DNA of 45,383 bases from Labilithrix sp. (GTDB taxonomy: Bacteria > Myxococcota_A > Polyangia > Polyangiales > Polyangiaceae). The notes under the pieces are model-generated. The model saw only the letters and a program-made list of their open reading frames with translations, did not search any database and was not told where the DNA came from. Below, piece by piece: positions 9,526 to 17,299 of the stretch. Each line of letters opens with the position of its first letter. Position 1 is the first letter of the stretch. The stretch covers positions 1 through 45,383 of the forward strand of contig JAHBWA010000065.1 in assembly GCA_019637195.1 (NCBI GenBank), read 5' to 3'. The position numbers and the translations under genes were made by a program.

Positions 9526-9850
9526 TTGCTATCGCCGCTCGTCGAGGAGCGGGACTGGCGGACCCGGGAGGATACGTTCGCCGAACACTGGTCCGACGTC
9601 GAGGCACGCCTCGTTGAGACGCCGGCGCTCGAGGTGAAGACGCTCTTCGCTCTTCGAGCGGCTCGTGCCGTCGCGCTTGGCGGGATCTTGCTGGCGTGGT
9701 GTCGAGCCGATCGGCTGCTGCCCATCGCTCATGTGGAGCGAGTCGTACACCTCGCGTTCGCGACGGGGGTGCTCGCCACCGCCGCGGCGATACTCGCGCT
9801 TGTCTGTTGGTGGCTCCATTCTCGTGGCTCGCCCGTCACCCATCTCCGTT
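9526..9850 (+). pseudogene. small two-helix membrane protein, interrupted by ISKra4 element
   Basis: The frame opens at a TTG (9526); an in-frame stop at 9505 rules out a start further upstream. It has a charged N-terminus (LSPLVEERDWRTREDTFAEH) and two membrane segments (ARAVALGGILLAWC and VVHLAFATGVLATAAAILAL). At 9851 the insertion sequence begins. Removing the element and one copy of the 9-bp duplication rejoins the frame to 11582-11637, giving ...PVTHLRSKRGPHDSRPRS and a stop after about 127 residues. With the element in place the frame reads on into it and stops at 9975. The protein family is not recognised, so loss of function is an inference. Confidence 0.5.
9842..9850. repeat. target-site duplication, left copy
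   Basis: ATCTCCGTT, immediately left of the ISKra4-type element and identical to 11573-11581. The four bases before it (ACCC) also match the end of the element, which would allow a 13-bp reading; the inverted-repeat alignment favours 9 bp. Confidence 0.85.
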
Positions 9851-9870
9851 GGGTGCAGATCTTTCCCGGC
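9851..9870 (+). repeat. left terminal inverted repeat of ISKra4-type element
   Basis: A 20-base end that matches the complement of 11553-11572 at 16 positions, including the outer six bases GGGTGC. Confidence 0.85.
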
Positions 9871-9971
9871 GGCGTGAAGCCGCGTGATTACGCGAGGTTC
9901 GGGGGAATTAACGCGACGGGCGTGAGGTTCTTCCGGCGAGGGCGTGCGTGCCCCTCGCAAGGAGCCGCCCG

Positions 9972-11528
9972 ATGAGTGCCGTGCATGCCGATCCGATCGA
10001 GGCCGAGACGCCGTTCGCGCGCGCGAGGGCGCACGCCGCGAAGGTCGAGGGTATCCTCACGAGCGACGAGATGATCCGCAAGTCGCACTCGGAGCTGGAA
10101 GCGATGCTCGCCGGTCAAGGGCAGGAATGGGCGCGCCTGCTGCTCGAGGAGAACCTCCGGCTTCGCGCCCAACTCGAGAGGAGGACCGCGGTGGTCGGAG
10201 CAGAGGGGGTGGCTCGCAAGTCGGCACGCGACAGCGAGCGGCATCTCGAGACCCTGCTCGGCCGCGTGCCGGTGCCGCGGCTCTCGTACCAGGCGCCGGG
10301 CGCAACCGACCTTCATCCGATGGACGCGGCGCTCAATCTGCCGCGAGAGATGTTCTCGCACGGCATTCGGCGCATGGTCGCGAAGGAGGCTGCCAAGTCG
10401 TCCTTCGACGAGGTCGTCGAGACCGTGCGGGACTTCACGGGCGCGTCGATCGCGAAGCGCCAGGTCGAGGAGCTCGCGATCCGTGCGGCGCAGGACTTCG
10501 ACGCGTTCTACGAAGAGCGCGCGGCGGCTCGGGACCCGAGCGACGACCTGCTGGTCATCAGCACCGACGGCAAGGGCATCGTGATGCGCCACGAGGACCT
10601 GCGCGAGGGCACGCGACGTGCAGCCAAGAAGAGTGCACGAAAGCTCGAGACGCGCCTCACGCCGGGCGAGAAGAGCAACCGCAAGCGCATGGCACAGGTG
10701 GCGACCGTGTACTCGATCGCGCCGTTCCCGCGCGGCCCCGCCGACATCCTGCACTCGCTGCGCGATCCCGACGAGGTCGACGCGAAGCGCCCGCGCCCGA
10801 CGGACAAGCGCGTCTGGGCGAGCGTCGAGAAGCCGGCGCGGATGGTGATCCGCGACGCCTTCGCAGAGGCCCTGCGGCGCGATCCCGAGAAGACTCGCCG
10901 ATGGGTCGTTCTCGTCGACGGTGAGCCGAAGCAGCTTCGCGCTGTGAAGACCGAGGCGCGACGCGCGGGCGTCAAGGTCACGATCCTCGCCGACATCGTT
11001 CACGTCATCGAGTACATCTGGGGCGCCGCGCGCGCTCTCTTCGGCGAGAGCAACACGAAGGCCGAGAAGTGGGTGGAGCATCGCCTGCACGCGCTCCTCG
11101 CGGGCCGTAGCGGCGGCGAGGTCGCCAAGACCATTCGGTGGTGGGAGGCACGCGACGACGAGCTCGACGCGGCCGCTCACGCCGCGATCGACAAGACCTG
11201 CCGCTACCTCGCCGACCGCACCCGCACCCGGCTGCTGCACTATCAGCAGGCGCTCCGCGACGGGCTTCCCATCGCCACGGGCGTCATCGAGGGAGCGTGT
11301 CGCTACGTCGTGAAGGACCGCATGGACCGAACCGGAGCGCGCTGGTCGCTCACCGGCGCCGAGGCCGTGCTCCGACTGCGCGCCATCCGTGCGTCGAAGG
11401 ACTTCGATGCCTACTGGGCCTTTCACCTCGAGCGAGAAAGGGAGCGCAACCACGCATCACGCTACGAAGACGGCAAGATCCCTGACCCGCTCCCCGCCCC
11501 GAAGCCACGGCTCAAGAGGGTCAAGTGA
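9972..11528 (+). CDS. ISKra4-family transposase
   Basis: A 518-residue transposase. ATG at 9972 is preferred over the GTG at 9948 because AAGGAG (9959-9964) sits seven bases upstream. An N-terminal helical region (LHSELEAMLAGQGQEWAR-like) precedes the core. The catalytic part includes DDLLVISTDGKGIVMR, RRWVVLVDGEPKQLRAVK, VTILADIVHVIEYIWGA and the characteristic C-terminal block GVIEGACRYVVKDRMDRTGA then RWSLTGAEAVLRLRAIRAS. These contain the expected D, D and E of a DDE enzyme (STDGKG, ADIVHV, VIEGAC). Length is normal for the family and no frame breaks are seen, so it is probably active. Confidence 0.93.
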   Translation: MSAVHADPIEAETPFARARAHAAKVEGILTSDEMIRKSHSELEAMLAGQGQEWARLLLEENLRLRAQLERRTAVVGAEGVARKSARDSERHLETLLGRVPVPRLSYQAPGATDLHPMDAALNLPREMFSHGIRRMVAKEAAKSSFDEVVETVRDFTGASIAKRQVEELAIRAAQDFDAFYEERAAARDPSDDLLVISTDGKGIVMRHEDLREGTRRAAKKSARKLETRLTPGEKSNRKRMAQVATVYSIAPFPRGPADILHSLRDPDEVDAKRPRPTDKRVWASVEKPARMVIRDAFAEALRRDPEKTRRWVVLVDGEPKQLRAVKTEARRAGVKVTILADIVHVIEYIWGAARALFGESNTKAEKWVEHRLHALLAGRSGGEVAKTIRWWEARDDELDAAAHAAIDKTCRYLADRTRTRLLHYQQALRDGLPIATGVIEGACRYVVKDRMDRTGARWSLTGAEAVLRLRAIRASKDFDAYWAFHLERERERNHASRYEDGKIPDPLPAPKPRLKRVK

Positions 11529-11552
11529 GCGATCTCGTTGCGCTCCAACCGT

Positions 11553-11572
11553 GCCGGAGAAGAGCCGCACCC
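11553..11572 (-). repeat. right terminal inverted repeat of ISKra4-type element
   Basis: The complement reads GGGTGCGGCTCTTCTCCGGC. It begins 24 bases after the transposase stop codon, and the same end is recognisable in the decayed copy near 24326-24345. Confidence 0.85.
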
Positions 11573-11581
11573 ATCTCCGTT
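11573..11581. repeat. target-site duplication, right copy
   Basis: ATCTCCGTT, identical to 9842-9850. Confidence 0.85.
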
Positions 11582-12208
11582 CCAAGAGAGGACCTCACGA
11601 CTCGCGTCCGCGTTCTTCACGTATTCATGCGCGGTGATTTGCGTTACGGAGTTGGGGAACTTCCCCGTATCCGTTTTGGGGGCTGGCGCGAGCTCCGTGC
11701 TCGGCTGGTACGGACTCCTCGGATTCGTCATCGCGACCGAGCTCTTGGCGCCGAAGCCAACTCGCCGGACGGCTCGGCATCGCCAAGTCCTCGGTGATCG
11801 TGAAGTACAAGGCGCACGAGCGCCGGGGACGCTCCGCGTCGCTCTTCCCGAGTCCGAAGCGGGCGCTGCTCGCCGAGCTGGCGAGGACGAGGTGGTGCCC
11901 GCCGAACGGCTCGCCGCCGATTTCCTGGTCTACGCACTCCTCATCCGGGCGCGGTGACGAGTCGGAGGCAGCGAACGAGCGAACGTAGCCGGGCGTGTGA
12001 TGCCCACCCCGCGACCAGTCCGACCTGGTGGGCCCGTTCGGGCATCCCGCCTTTGAGGCCCGGGTAACCCTCAGGGGTGATGGCGCCGGTGCGTCGCGTC
12101 GATTTTACTCGCTCGCGAAACGGGGGCGACGCGCAGCGAGTCGGAAGACCGAACGCTCCTCGTCACCCGGACGAGCCGCCGTGTGGGGGCATTGCCTGGA
12201 GGATGACT
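11582..12208. other. about 620-bp stretch without a convincing gene
   Basis: The first 56 bases (to 11637) restore the end of the ORF split by the ISKra4-type element. A hydrophobic plus-strand frame (about 11600-11757: SAFFTYSCAVICVTELGNFP, then GASSVLGWYGLLGFVIATEL) could be the remains of a membrane protein. About 11760-11890 another frame reads KSSVIVKYKAHERRGRSASL; neither has a start and both end in unlikely sequence. A nested inverted repeat at 11999-12046 is listed separately. The last 130 bp are the upstream region of the lipoprotein gene. Confidence 0.35.
11999..12046. other. nested inverted repeat (possible structured element)
   Basis: GATGCCC (11999-12005) pairs with GGGCATC (12040-12046), and inside it CCCACC (12003-12008) can pair with GGTGGG (12027-12032) and ACCAG with CTGGT. 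The pairings partly compete, so one strand can form alternative hairpins. It could be a terminator, a palindromic repeat or the end of an old mobile element. Confidence 0.35.
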
Positions 12209-12763
12209 ATGGTCGCAAGGTATCGGTTCGGACGTGTTCTGCGTGGTGGACTCTTCGTGTGCCTCCCGCTCGTCATCGGAGCGTCGAGCACGGTCGCGTG
12301 TGGCTCGAGCGACAACAAGGACGAGTCGCTGCCGGAGGGCACCGGGGCCGTCGTGGCGGCGATCAGCGCCGTGCCGGACGACGTGCAATGCGTGGAGATC
12401 ATGACCTCGGACTGGCGTTCGCCGTACGTTCGGACCGATGTGTCGCCCGGCTCGAGCGCGACGATTCGCATCGTTCCGCTCAGCCCTGGTCACGTCGTCC
12501 TGTGGGGCGCGGCGTACGCCGAGCCGTGCATGTTCTTCGACGCGGGCGTCGGCATCGACGGCGGCCACGCCGGCACCCTCACGCAGACATGGGAGGCTAC
12601 CCCCGTGGGGACGATTGTGGCCTCGGGGCACACCAACCACGTTCAGCTGACGTTTCGTCGGTTCGGCTCTCTGGATGTCGAGGTCGACTTCGAGGAGCCG
12701 TGTTGCGATCCGGGCGCCGTGGACGGCGGCGGCCCGTGCGCGTGCTTCGACGGCGGCTGGTAG
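12209..12763 (+). CDS. lipoprotein of unknown function
   Basis: A 184-residue exported lipoprotein. The ATG at 12209 is chosen because GGAGG (12198-12202) lies six bases upstream; an ATG at 12203 touches that site. The signal is MVARYRFGRVLRGGLFVCLP, a hydrophobic stretch and lipobox STVAC, followed by the usual Ser/Asp-rich linker. The mature part is beta-rich (VVAAISAVPDDVQCVEIMTS, HVVLWGAAYAEPCMFFDAG) and has four or more cysteines, ending CCDPG...CACFDGGW. It would sit in the inner leaflet of the outer membrane. No family recognised. It converges with the GNAT gene across a hairpin. Confidence 0.75.
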   Translation: MVARYRFGRVLRGGLFVCLPLVIGASSTVACGSSDNKDESLPEGTGAVVAAISAVPDDVQCVEIMTSDWRSPYVRTDVSPGSSATIRIVPLSPGHVVLWGAAYAEPCMFFDAGVGIDGGHAGTLTQTWEATPVGTIVASGHTNHVQLTFRRFGSLDVEVDFEEPCCDPGAVDGGGPCACFDGGW

Positions 12764-12842
12764 CGCGCCGAACGGCATCGGTGAGGGAGGGACGCCTCGC
12801 TCCGCTGGAGCAGCGGAGACGACGCCCTGCTCGACGAGCCGT

Positions 12843-12867
12843 GAGGGCGAGGTCTGGTCTCGCCCTC
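12843..12867. terminator. hairpin between convergent genes
   Basis: GAGGGCGAG, a seven-base loop, then CTCGCCCTC: a perfect nine-base stem in the 113-bp gap between the stop codons of the lipoprotein (+) and the acetyltransferase (-). There is no T tract on the plus strand, so termination is inferred from position and stem strength. Confidence 0.6.
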
Positions 12868-12876
12868 CGCCGCAGG

Positions 12877-13362
12877 CTATCTCCGCGGTGACGCTCCGAG
12901 CTCCTTCTCCATCCTGAATCGGCGGAAGGATACGCCACGGCGCTCGACGTGCTCCTCTTCGATCACGGTGAAGCCGTGTCGCTCGAAGAAGGGGCGCGCC
13001 GCGAGGCTCACCTCGGAGTACGCGCGGCGCACTCCGGCCGTGAGCCACTCGCTCTCGACGCGCGCATACAGCTCCGACGCGACGCCCTTTCTCGCCGCGT
13101 GGCTCGCCGTGTAGAGGAGCGCGACGTGCCCGTCGGGCCCGTAGCCGATGAAGCCGGCGAGGACGCCGTGCTCCTCGGCGACGAGGACCACGCAGCCGGC
13201 GAGTCGGCGGCTCCACTCGTGGAGATCGGCCTCCTCCGGGGCCCACGCCGCGCGCTGCGCCTCGTCGTAGAGCGGGCGCGCGAGCTCGCGCACGGAGGCG
13301 GTGAACAGCCGAACGAGCGGCTCGAGATCCTCGGCGACGTAGGGACGGAGCTCGAGCGGCAT
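12877..13362 (-). CDS. GNAT-family N-acetyltransferase
   Basis: A 161-residue cytoplasmic enzyme expected to transfer acetyl from acetyl-CoA to an amine. ATG at 13362 begins MPLELRPYVAEDLEPLVRLF, the normal first strand and helix of a GNAT fold; the open frame upstream is Arg-rich and has no homology. Seen in order: the core strands CVVLVAEEHGVLAGFIGYG, HVALLYTASH, the acetyl-CoA pyrophosphate loop AARKGVASELY, and the C-terminal FFERHGFTVIEEEHVERRGV block. This C-terminal pattern resembles YafP/ElaA-like acetyltransferases. Substrate unknown. Confidence 0.85.
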   Translation of the reverse strand: MPLELRPYVAEDLEPLVRLFTASVRELARPLYDEAQRAAWAPEEADLHEWSRRLAGCVVLVAEEHGVLAGFIGYGPDGHVALLYTASHAARKGVASELYARVESEWLTAGVRRAYSEVSLAARPFFERHGFTVIEEEHVERRGVSFRRFRMEKELGASPRR

Positions 13363-13711
13363 CGACGGAGAATTCACCACGGCAGCGCCGCCGGAGCCAG
13401 AGACTGGCGCGTCGGAAGGTCGCACCAGACGGAGGCGCGTCGGTGACCTCCTCGTCTGCTCCCGCGGGGGACGGCGCGCGCGGCCTCGCGATCCACACGT
13501 GGCCTTCCTCTGGATCGATGAGCGTCCTCGACGCCGGCGCACTGCACGCCGGGTGACTCGACGCCGGCGCACTGCACGCCGGATGTCTCGACGCCGGGCG
13601 CTCGGCACGGCCGGAGAGAGGCGAACGCTGCGGAAGGTCGAACCTCACGCCGTCCGGCGGGTACTCGTTTGGGCTACAGACGCGCGACGTAGCCGGCACA
13701 ACACTGCCCCC
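13363..13711. other. divergent intergenic region with tandem repeat
   Basis: These 349 bp separate the start of the acetyltransferase (-) from that of the lipoprotein (+) and should hold both promoters. Nothing convincing is coded here; the frames across it are Arg/Pro-rich. A 30-bp tandem repeat at 13527-13608 is listed separately. Confidence 0.5.
13527..13608. repeat. 30-bp tandem repeat, about 2.7 copies
   Basis: Copies start at 13527, 13557 and 13587, each beginning CTCGACGCCGG. The first two differ at only two of 30 positions; the third is partial and diverged. The repeat lies upstream of both divergent genes. Confidence 0.85.
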
Positions 13712-16201
13712 ATGAGCAAACGATGCCTCGCGCTTGTCGCCTCGCTTGTCGCTCTCGTGGCCTGCGGCTCGTCGAAGTCGCCCTCCGCGGAGGAGGGCGG
13801 CGGCCTGGTGACGTCCGCGAGCGGAGAGCTCGGACCGAACAGCAAGGTGCTCGACGAGGCGAGCCTCGGCGCGCTCACGGCGGCCGCCGAAGACGAGCTC
13901 GTCTTCTCCGCGACGACGGGCCAGCTCGAGGGTGTCGCCGTCGACGACGTGCTGCTCGCGGGCATGTCGGAGCACACGCCCGCCGGATCTCTGGTGAAGG
14001 TCCTCGGCACCGAGCGGCGGGGAGATGCGCTCGTGGTTCGGACGCGCCCGGCGAAGCTGGAAGAGGCGTTCAAGACGCTCTCCGTGAAGGCCAAGGGGCG
14101 CTTGCCCGTGCCCGCCGCGCCGGAGGGCGATCCGAGCGCGGCGTCCACGCAGAGCGTGCAGCGGACCCGGCAAGGGCTCGGCTTCTCGTATCCGTACCGC
14201 CTCGAGGGATCCTCCGACGGCGGCCGGCTCGCGCTCCAGGGATCGCTCGGCATCGACGCTTCGATCGGCGTCGATCTCGACGTGAACATCATCGAGTTCA
14301 AGGTCTCCACCGTCGCGTTGACGTTCGACGCGAACGAGTCCTTCTCTGCCGACTTTACGGCCTCGGGCAGCAGCAGCGTCGACAAGACCCTGGAGCTCGC
14401 GCGCATTCCGTTTCAACCGATCCCGATCCCCATCCCGGGGCTGCCGATCCCGCTCGTCCTCACCCCTCGCATCGTCGTCGAGGCGAGCCTCACGGGGACG
14501 GCGAAGGGGGAGCTCCAGGCGAGCGTGCAGCAGGACGCCGGCTTCTCGAGCAGCCTCGGGTACCGCGACGGGAAGATCGGCGGCACCTTCGAGCCGAACG
14601 CCGACTTCAACGTCGAGCAGCCCACGTACGGCGGTTCGCTGTCGCTGCGCGCCGCCGCCGAGGCGCGGCTCGAGGTGTTCGTCTACGACGTCTTCGGGCC
14701 GTACGCGGGGATCGAGTCGTATCTGCAACTCTCTGCCAACGCGGAGGGGCCACCTCCGTGCGTCACGGGCGTGCTCGACGCGGGGCTCGCCGCCAAGGTC
14801 GGGATCCGTAGCGCCTTCGGCGGTGACGCCGCCACGCGACCGTTCGACAAGCCCTTCGAGCTCGCCAAGATCGACACCTGCAATGGCGATCCGAACGCCC
14901 CCCGCCCGGTGCCGACATGGTCACGCTCCTACGGTCGTCAGGGCAGCACCGGCGAGGAGGCGCGCGCCGCCGTGGAAGCTTCCGACGGGACGATCGTGGT
15001 CGTCGGGTCGAGCGGATTGTTCGACGGCGTCCGCGGCTTGAACGTGGGTCTCTGGGCGATGCGCCTCGACGCGCTCGGCAACGTGCTCTGGCAACGAACG
15101 TTTCGCGATCGCGCCGCGCTCGGTGGCGCGCGCGCCGTGGTGCAGAACAAGAGCGGCTTCGTCGTGGCGGGTGAGTACGGGCTCGCGCAGCTCGATCCCG
15201 GCGGCAACCTCGTCTGGAGCCGGAGCGTCTTCGACGACAAAGCCCACATCACGTCGATCGACGTTCGCGACGACGACACGCTGCTCGTCGCGGGTGAGAT
15301 CAGCAGCGAACGGGTAGCTTGGGCGATGCACGCCGACGCGGAGGGGAGACCGATCTGGTCTCGGCGCTACGCAGGCGACACCTTCGCTCGGGTGCGCGCG
15401 ACAAAGGACGGCGGCGCCGTGCTCGTCGGTCGCCTCGAGGCGAACTACGGCGATTACTACGCTGTGAAGCTCGGCGCCGACGGGCGCGTGGCTTGGCAAC
15501 GCGCCATCGACAATCGCACCGTGAACGCAGAGAACAACACGGGGGATTGGGGGGGCGACCGTGCGTTCGACGTCGCGGAGAAGCCAGGCGGCGGGTTCTT
15601 CGTGGTCGGGACGAGCCTCTCGAACTATCCGTTCCCCGACGCGACGGGCACCGCGTACTTTTATCCGGGCGTCATCGATCTCGGCGCCGACGGCAGCCTC
15701 CGCGGCGGACTCGCTCATCGTGCGCCTGCCGGCGCCGAGCGCATGAGCGCCAGGGCCGTCGGCGTTCGGCCGGACGGCTCGACGTTGATCGTGTCGTCGC
15801 TCGCCGAGAAAATCTCCGACAGCTACGAGCGGGAAGACGTCTTGCTCATTCGTGGGCAGACGTTCACGCGGCTCGACGGTGGCAAGAACGACTTCCCCTA
15901 CGACGGCGGGAGGAGCTCGGGCGTCCCGCTCGTGATGACGAGGGACGGCGGCGCGCTCGTTGCGGTGACCTCCAACTCGTTCTCGAACGAGAATCGGATC
16001 TGGCTGGTGAAGCTCAATCGCGCCGGGAGCATCGACTCTCCGCACAGCGAGCTCGTCGACGGCTACACGCTCGCGACGCAGCCCGAGTCGTCGCCGGTGA
16101 CCGCGGCCCCGGTCGAGGCGCAGGTGAAGACGACGGTCGTGGAGCTCGCGTTGCTCGACAGCGAGGTGACTCCCATGACGACGAGCACGCTGGCGCCCTG
16201 A
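13712..16201 (+). CDS. large lipoprotein with C-terminal beta-propeller-like repeats
   Basis: An 829-residue lipoprotein. ATG at 13712 opens MSKRCLALVASLVALVACGS with lipobox LVAC (Cys 18); the open frame upstream to 13499 has no signal peptide. Residues about 30-395 form a beta-rich domain with hydrophobic Pro repeats (IPFQPIPIPIPGLPIPLVL). Residues about 400-780 contain repeated motifs of WSRSYG, GGARAVVQNKSGFVVAGEYG, GNLVWSRSVF, GRVAWQRAI and GGGFFVVGTSL. These are DxxGNxxWQ/GGxxxxG blades of the delta-60/SBBP-type propeller found in extracellular proteins of this group. The role is probably extracellular binding or scaffolding. It stands alone, divergent from the GNAT gene. Confidence 0.8.
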   Translation: MSKRCLALVASLVALVACGSSKSPSAEEGGGLVTSASGELGPNSKVLDEASLGALTAAAEDELVFSATTGQLEGVAVDDVLLAGMSEHTPAGSLVKVLGTERRGDALVVRTRPAKLEEAFKTLSVKAKGRLPVPAAPEGDPSAASTQSVQRTRQGLGFSYPYRLEGSSDGGRLALQGSLGIDASIGVDLDVNIIEFKVSTVALTFDANESFSADFTASGSSSVDKTLELARIPFQPIPIPIPGLPIPLVLTPRIVVEASLTGTAKGELQASVQQDAGFSSSLGYRDGKIGGTFEPNADFNVEQPTYGGSLSLRAAAEARLEVFVYDVFGPYAGIESYLQLSANAEGPPPCVTGVLDAGLAAKVGIRSAFGGDAATRPFDKPFELAKIDTCNGDPNAPRPVPTWSRSYGRQGSTGEEARAAVEASDGTIVVVGSSGLFDGVRGLNVGLWAMRLDALGNVLWQRTFRDRAALGGARAVVQNKSGFVVAGEYGLAQLDPGGNLVWSRSVFDDKAHITSIDVRDDDTLLVAGEISSERVAWAMHADAEGRPIWSRRYAGDTFARVRATKDGGAVLVGRLEANYGDYYAVKLGADGRVAWQRAIDNRTVNAENNTGDWGGDRAFDVAEKPGGGFFVVGTSLSNYPFPDATGTAYFYPGVIDLGADGSLRGGLAHRAPAGAERMSARAVGVRPDGSTLIVSSLAEKISDSYEREDVLLIRGQTFTRLDGGKNDFPYDGGRSSGVPLVMTRDGGALVAVTSNSFSNENRIWLVKLNRAGSIDSPHSELVDGYTLATQPESSPVTAAPVEAQVKTTVVELALLDSEVTPMTTSTLAP

Positions 16202-16580
16202 GGGCTGCGAGGCTCGGGGAGCGCTCCCGCCGTCGACGAGGCGGCGAGAGCGAACGCCGCGCGCGCCGAGCCTCTCACGCGCCTGGTGCGACGAGCGGCG
16301 CCAGCGCCGTCACGATCCGCGCGGCAGTCTCGTCGCCGTAGGCCGGCGCGTGGTTCAGCATCATCCGCGGGCAGGCCTTCCGCGGAGCCATGCGCGTGCT
16401 CCAGCGCGCCAGTCGACCCTGGTCGTCACGTCATGGTCGGGCATCGGCCGCCATTTCTCCCACGGCCCTCGTCACCCGGCGGGGACGCGCGACGAGCGCG
16501 GACCGCAAGCCTCACATATCCGAAATTGGATGTCGCTCCGGCGGTTACTCCCGCGCCCGCCGCCGTCGTAGGATGACGTG
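16202..16580. other. 379-bp gap with hairpin and a short coding remnant
   Basis: On the minus strand, about 16400 down to 16276, a frame reads ARMAPRKACPRMMLNHAPAY-like sequence ending TAARIVTALAPLVAPGA and a stop. It looks like the last 40-50 residues of a larger protein, but nothing continues upstream. The rest is the upstream region of the membrane-protein gene. A long inverted repeat lies at 16209-16274. Confidence 0.3.
16209..16274. terminator. possible stem-loop after the lipoprotein gene
   Basis: GAGGCTCGG (16209-16217) and CCGAGCCTC (16266-16274) are perfect complements, enclosing 48 bases that include further GC-rich pairings. Position just after the stop codon at 16201 suggests a terminator; the long loop makes this uncertain. 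Confidence 0.35.
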
Positions 16581-17228
16581 ATGTCGACGGGGAACCCTTA
16601 CGCGGCACCCGTAGCGTCCTCGGTGTATCGGGTCGACGTTAACGTCCCGCCCGGCGCCTCCGCGCGCGCGCCTGTGGGGCCGCTGCTCAATCGGCTGCGC
16701 CTCGTGTTCGGGACCGCGCACGTCATCGTCGGCGCCGTCGCGGTCGGCGGCATGGTGGCGGGTGCGGTCGCTCGGAACATGGAGCTGCTCCGAAACAGCT
16801 CGTTTGGCGTCTGGGCTTCGCTCGCGTTCTTCTTCGCGTGGGCGCTCGTGGACATCCTCTGGGTCCATCGCTTCTGGAGCTGGATCCCCCCGGAGCACCG
16901 CTACACCTCGATGTGGCCCAGGTACATCTCGCCCGGCACCGCGTGCGGCCTCCTCTTCGTGCCGCTCTTCAGCCTCTACTGGATGATCGTGCTCTATCTC
17001 GGCTACGATGAGATCCTCGATCGCCTCCAGGTGGAGGTGCCGTGCTCCAGGCCGCCGGCGAAGACGCTCGCGATCCTCACGATCCTCAGCTTCCTCGTCT
17101 TCTGGCCGGCCGCGCCGCTCGTCTCGTATCTGCTCGCGCGGAGGCTCGAGGAGACGGCTAACGAGATCCACTGGCGGCGGACGGCGACCGTCGCCCGCGC
17201 GACCGCCTCTCAAGTCCCGATCGGCTAG
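16581..17228 (+). CDS. four-helix membrane protein (DUF4328-like)
   Basis: A 215-residue integral membrane protein. The ATG at 16581 follows AGGA about seven bases upstream. It opens MSTGNPYAAPVASSVYRVDV, the NPYxxP leader common to small myxobacterial membrane proteins. Four hydrophobic segments follow: about residues 45-68 (VIVGAVAVGGMVAGAVA), 77-102 (WASLAFFFAWALVDILW), 120-145 (LLFVPLFSLYWMIVLYLGY) and 158-182 (LAILTILSFLVFWPAAPLVS). The W-rich loop IPPEHRYTSMWPRYISPGTA between helices 2 and 3 resembles DUF4328 proteins. Function unknown; DUF assignment is by pattern. Confidence 0.7.
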   Translation: MSTGNPYAAPVASSVYRVDVNVPPGASARAPVGPLLNRLRLVFGTAHVIVGAVAVGGMVAGAVARNMELLRNSSFGVWASLAFFFAWALVDILWVHRFWSWIPPEHRYTSMWPRYISPGTACGLLFVPLFSLYWMIVLYLGYDEILDRLQVEVPCSRPPAKTLAILTILSFLVFWPAAPLVSYLLARRLEETANEIHWRRTATVARATASQVPIG

Positions 17229-17299
17229 AGCCGCGCGCGTCCCGGCGCGCGTTGCGGCGCGGGCGCCCCGTCTGGCACGCTTGAGTCGCGTGGTGGCCA

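Larger units (their letters stand above)
9851..11572 (+). mobile_element. complete ISKra4-type insertion sequence (1722 bp)
   Basis: The left end reads GGGTGCAGATCTTTCCCGGC (9851-9870). The complement of the right end (11572 back to 11553) reads GGGTGCGGCTCTTCTCCGGC: 16 of 20 bases agree. The element is flanked on both sides by ATCTCCGTT. It carries one gene, an intact transposase (9972-11528). A decayed copy of its right end lies at 24326-24558. Intact ends, intact gene and a perfect duplication indicate a relatively recent insertion. Confidence 0.9.

Noticed and set aside
9838..11581. 13-bp target duplication (ACCCATCTCCGTT)
   Set aside because: The four extra bases on the right belong to the terminal repeat, whose complement GGGTGC matches the left end exactly. 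The match on the left is taken as chance.
12877..13608. longer start for the acetyltransferase (13608)
   Set aside because: The added 80 residues are Arg-rich and come from the 30-bp tandem repeat; the GNAT fold begins at 13362.
12071..14728. 885-codon open frame on the minus strand
   Set aside because: It overlaps three better genes with clear signals or motifs; its composition is Arg/Ala/Glu-rich and it has no domain.
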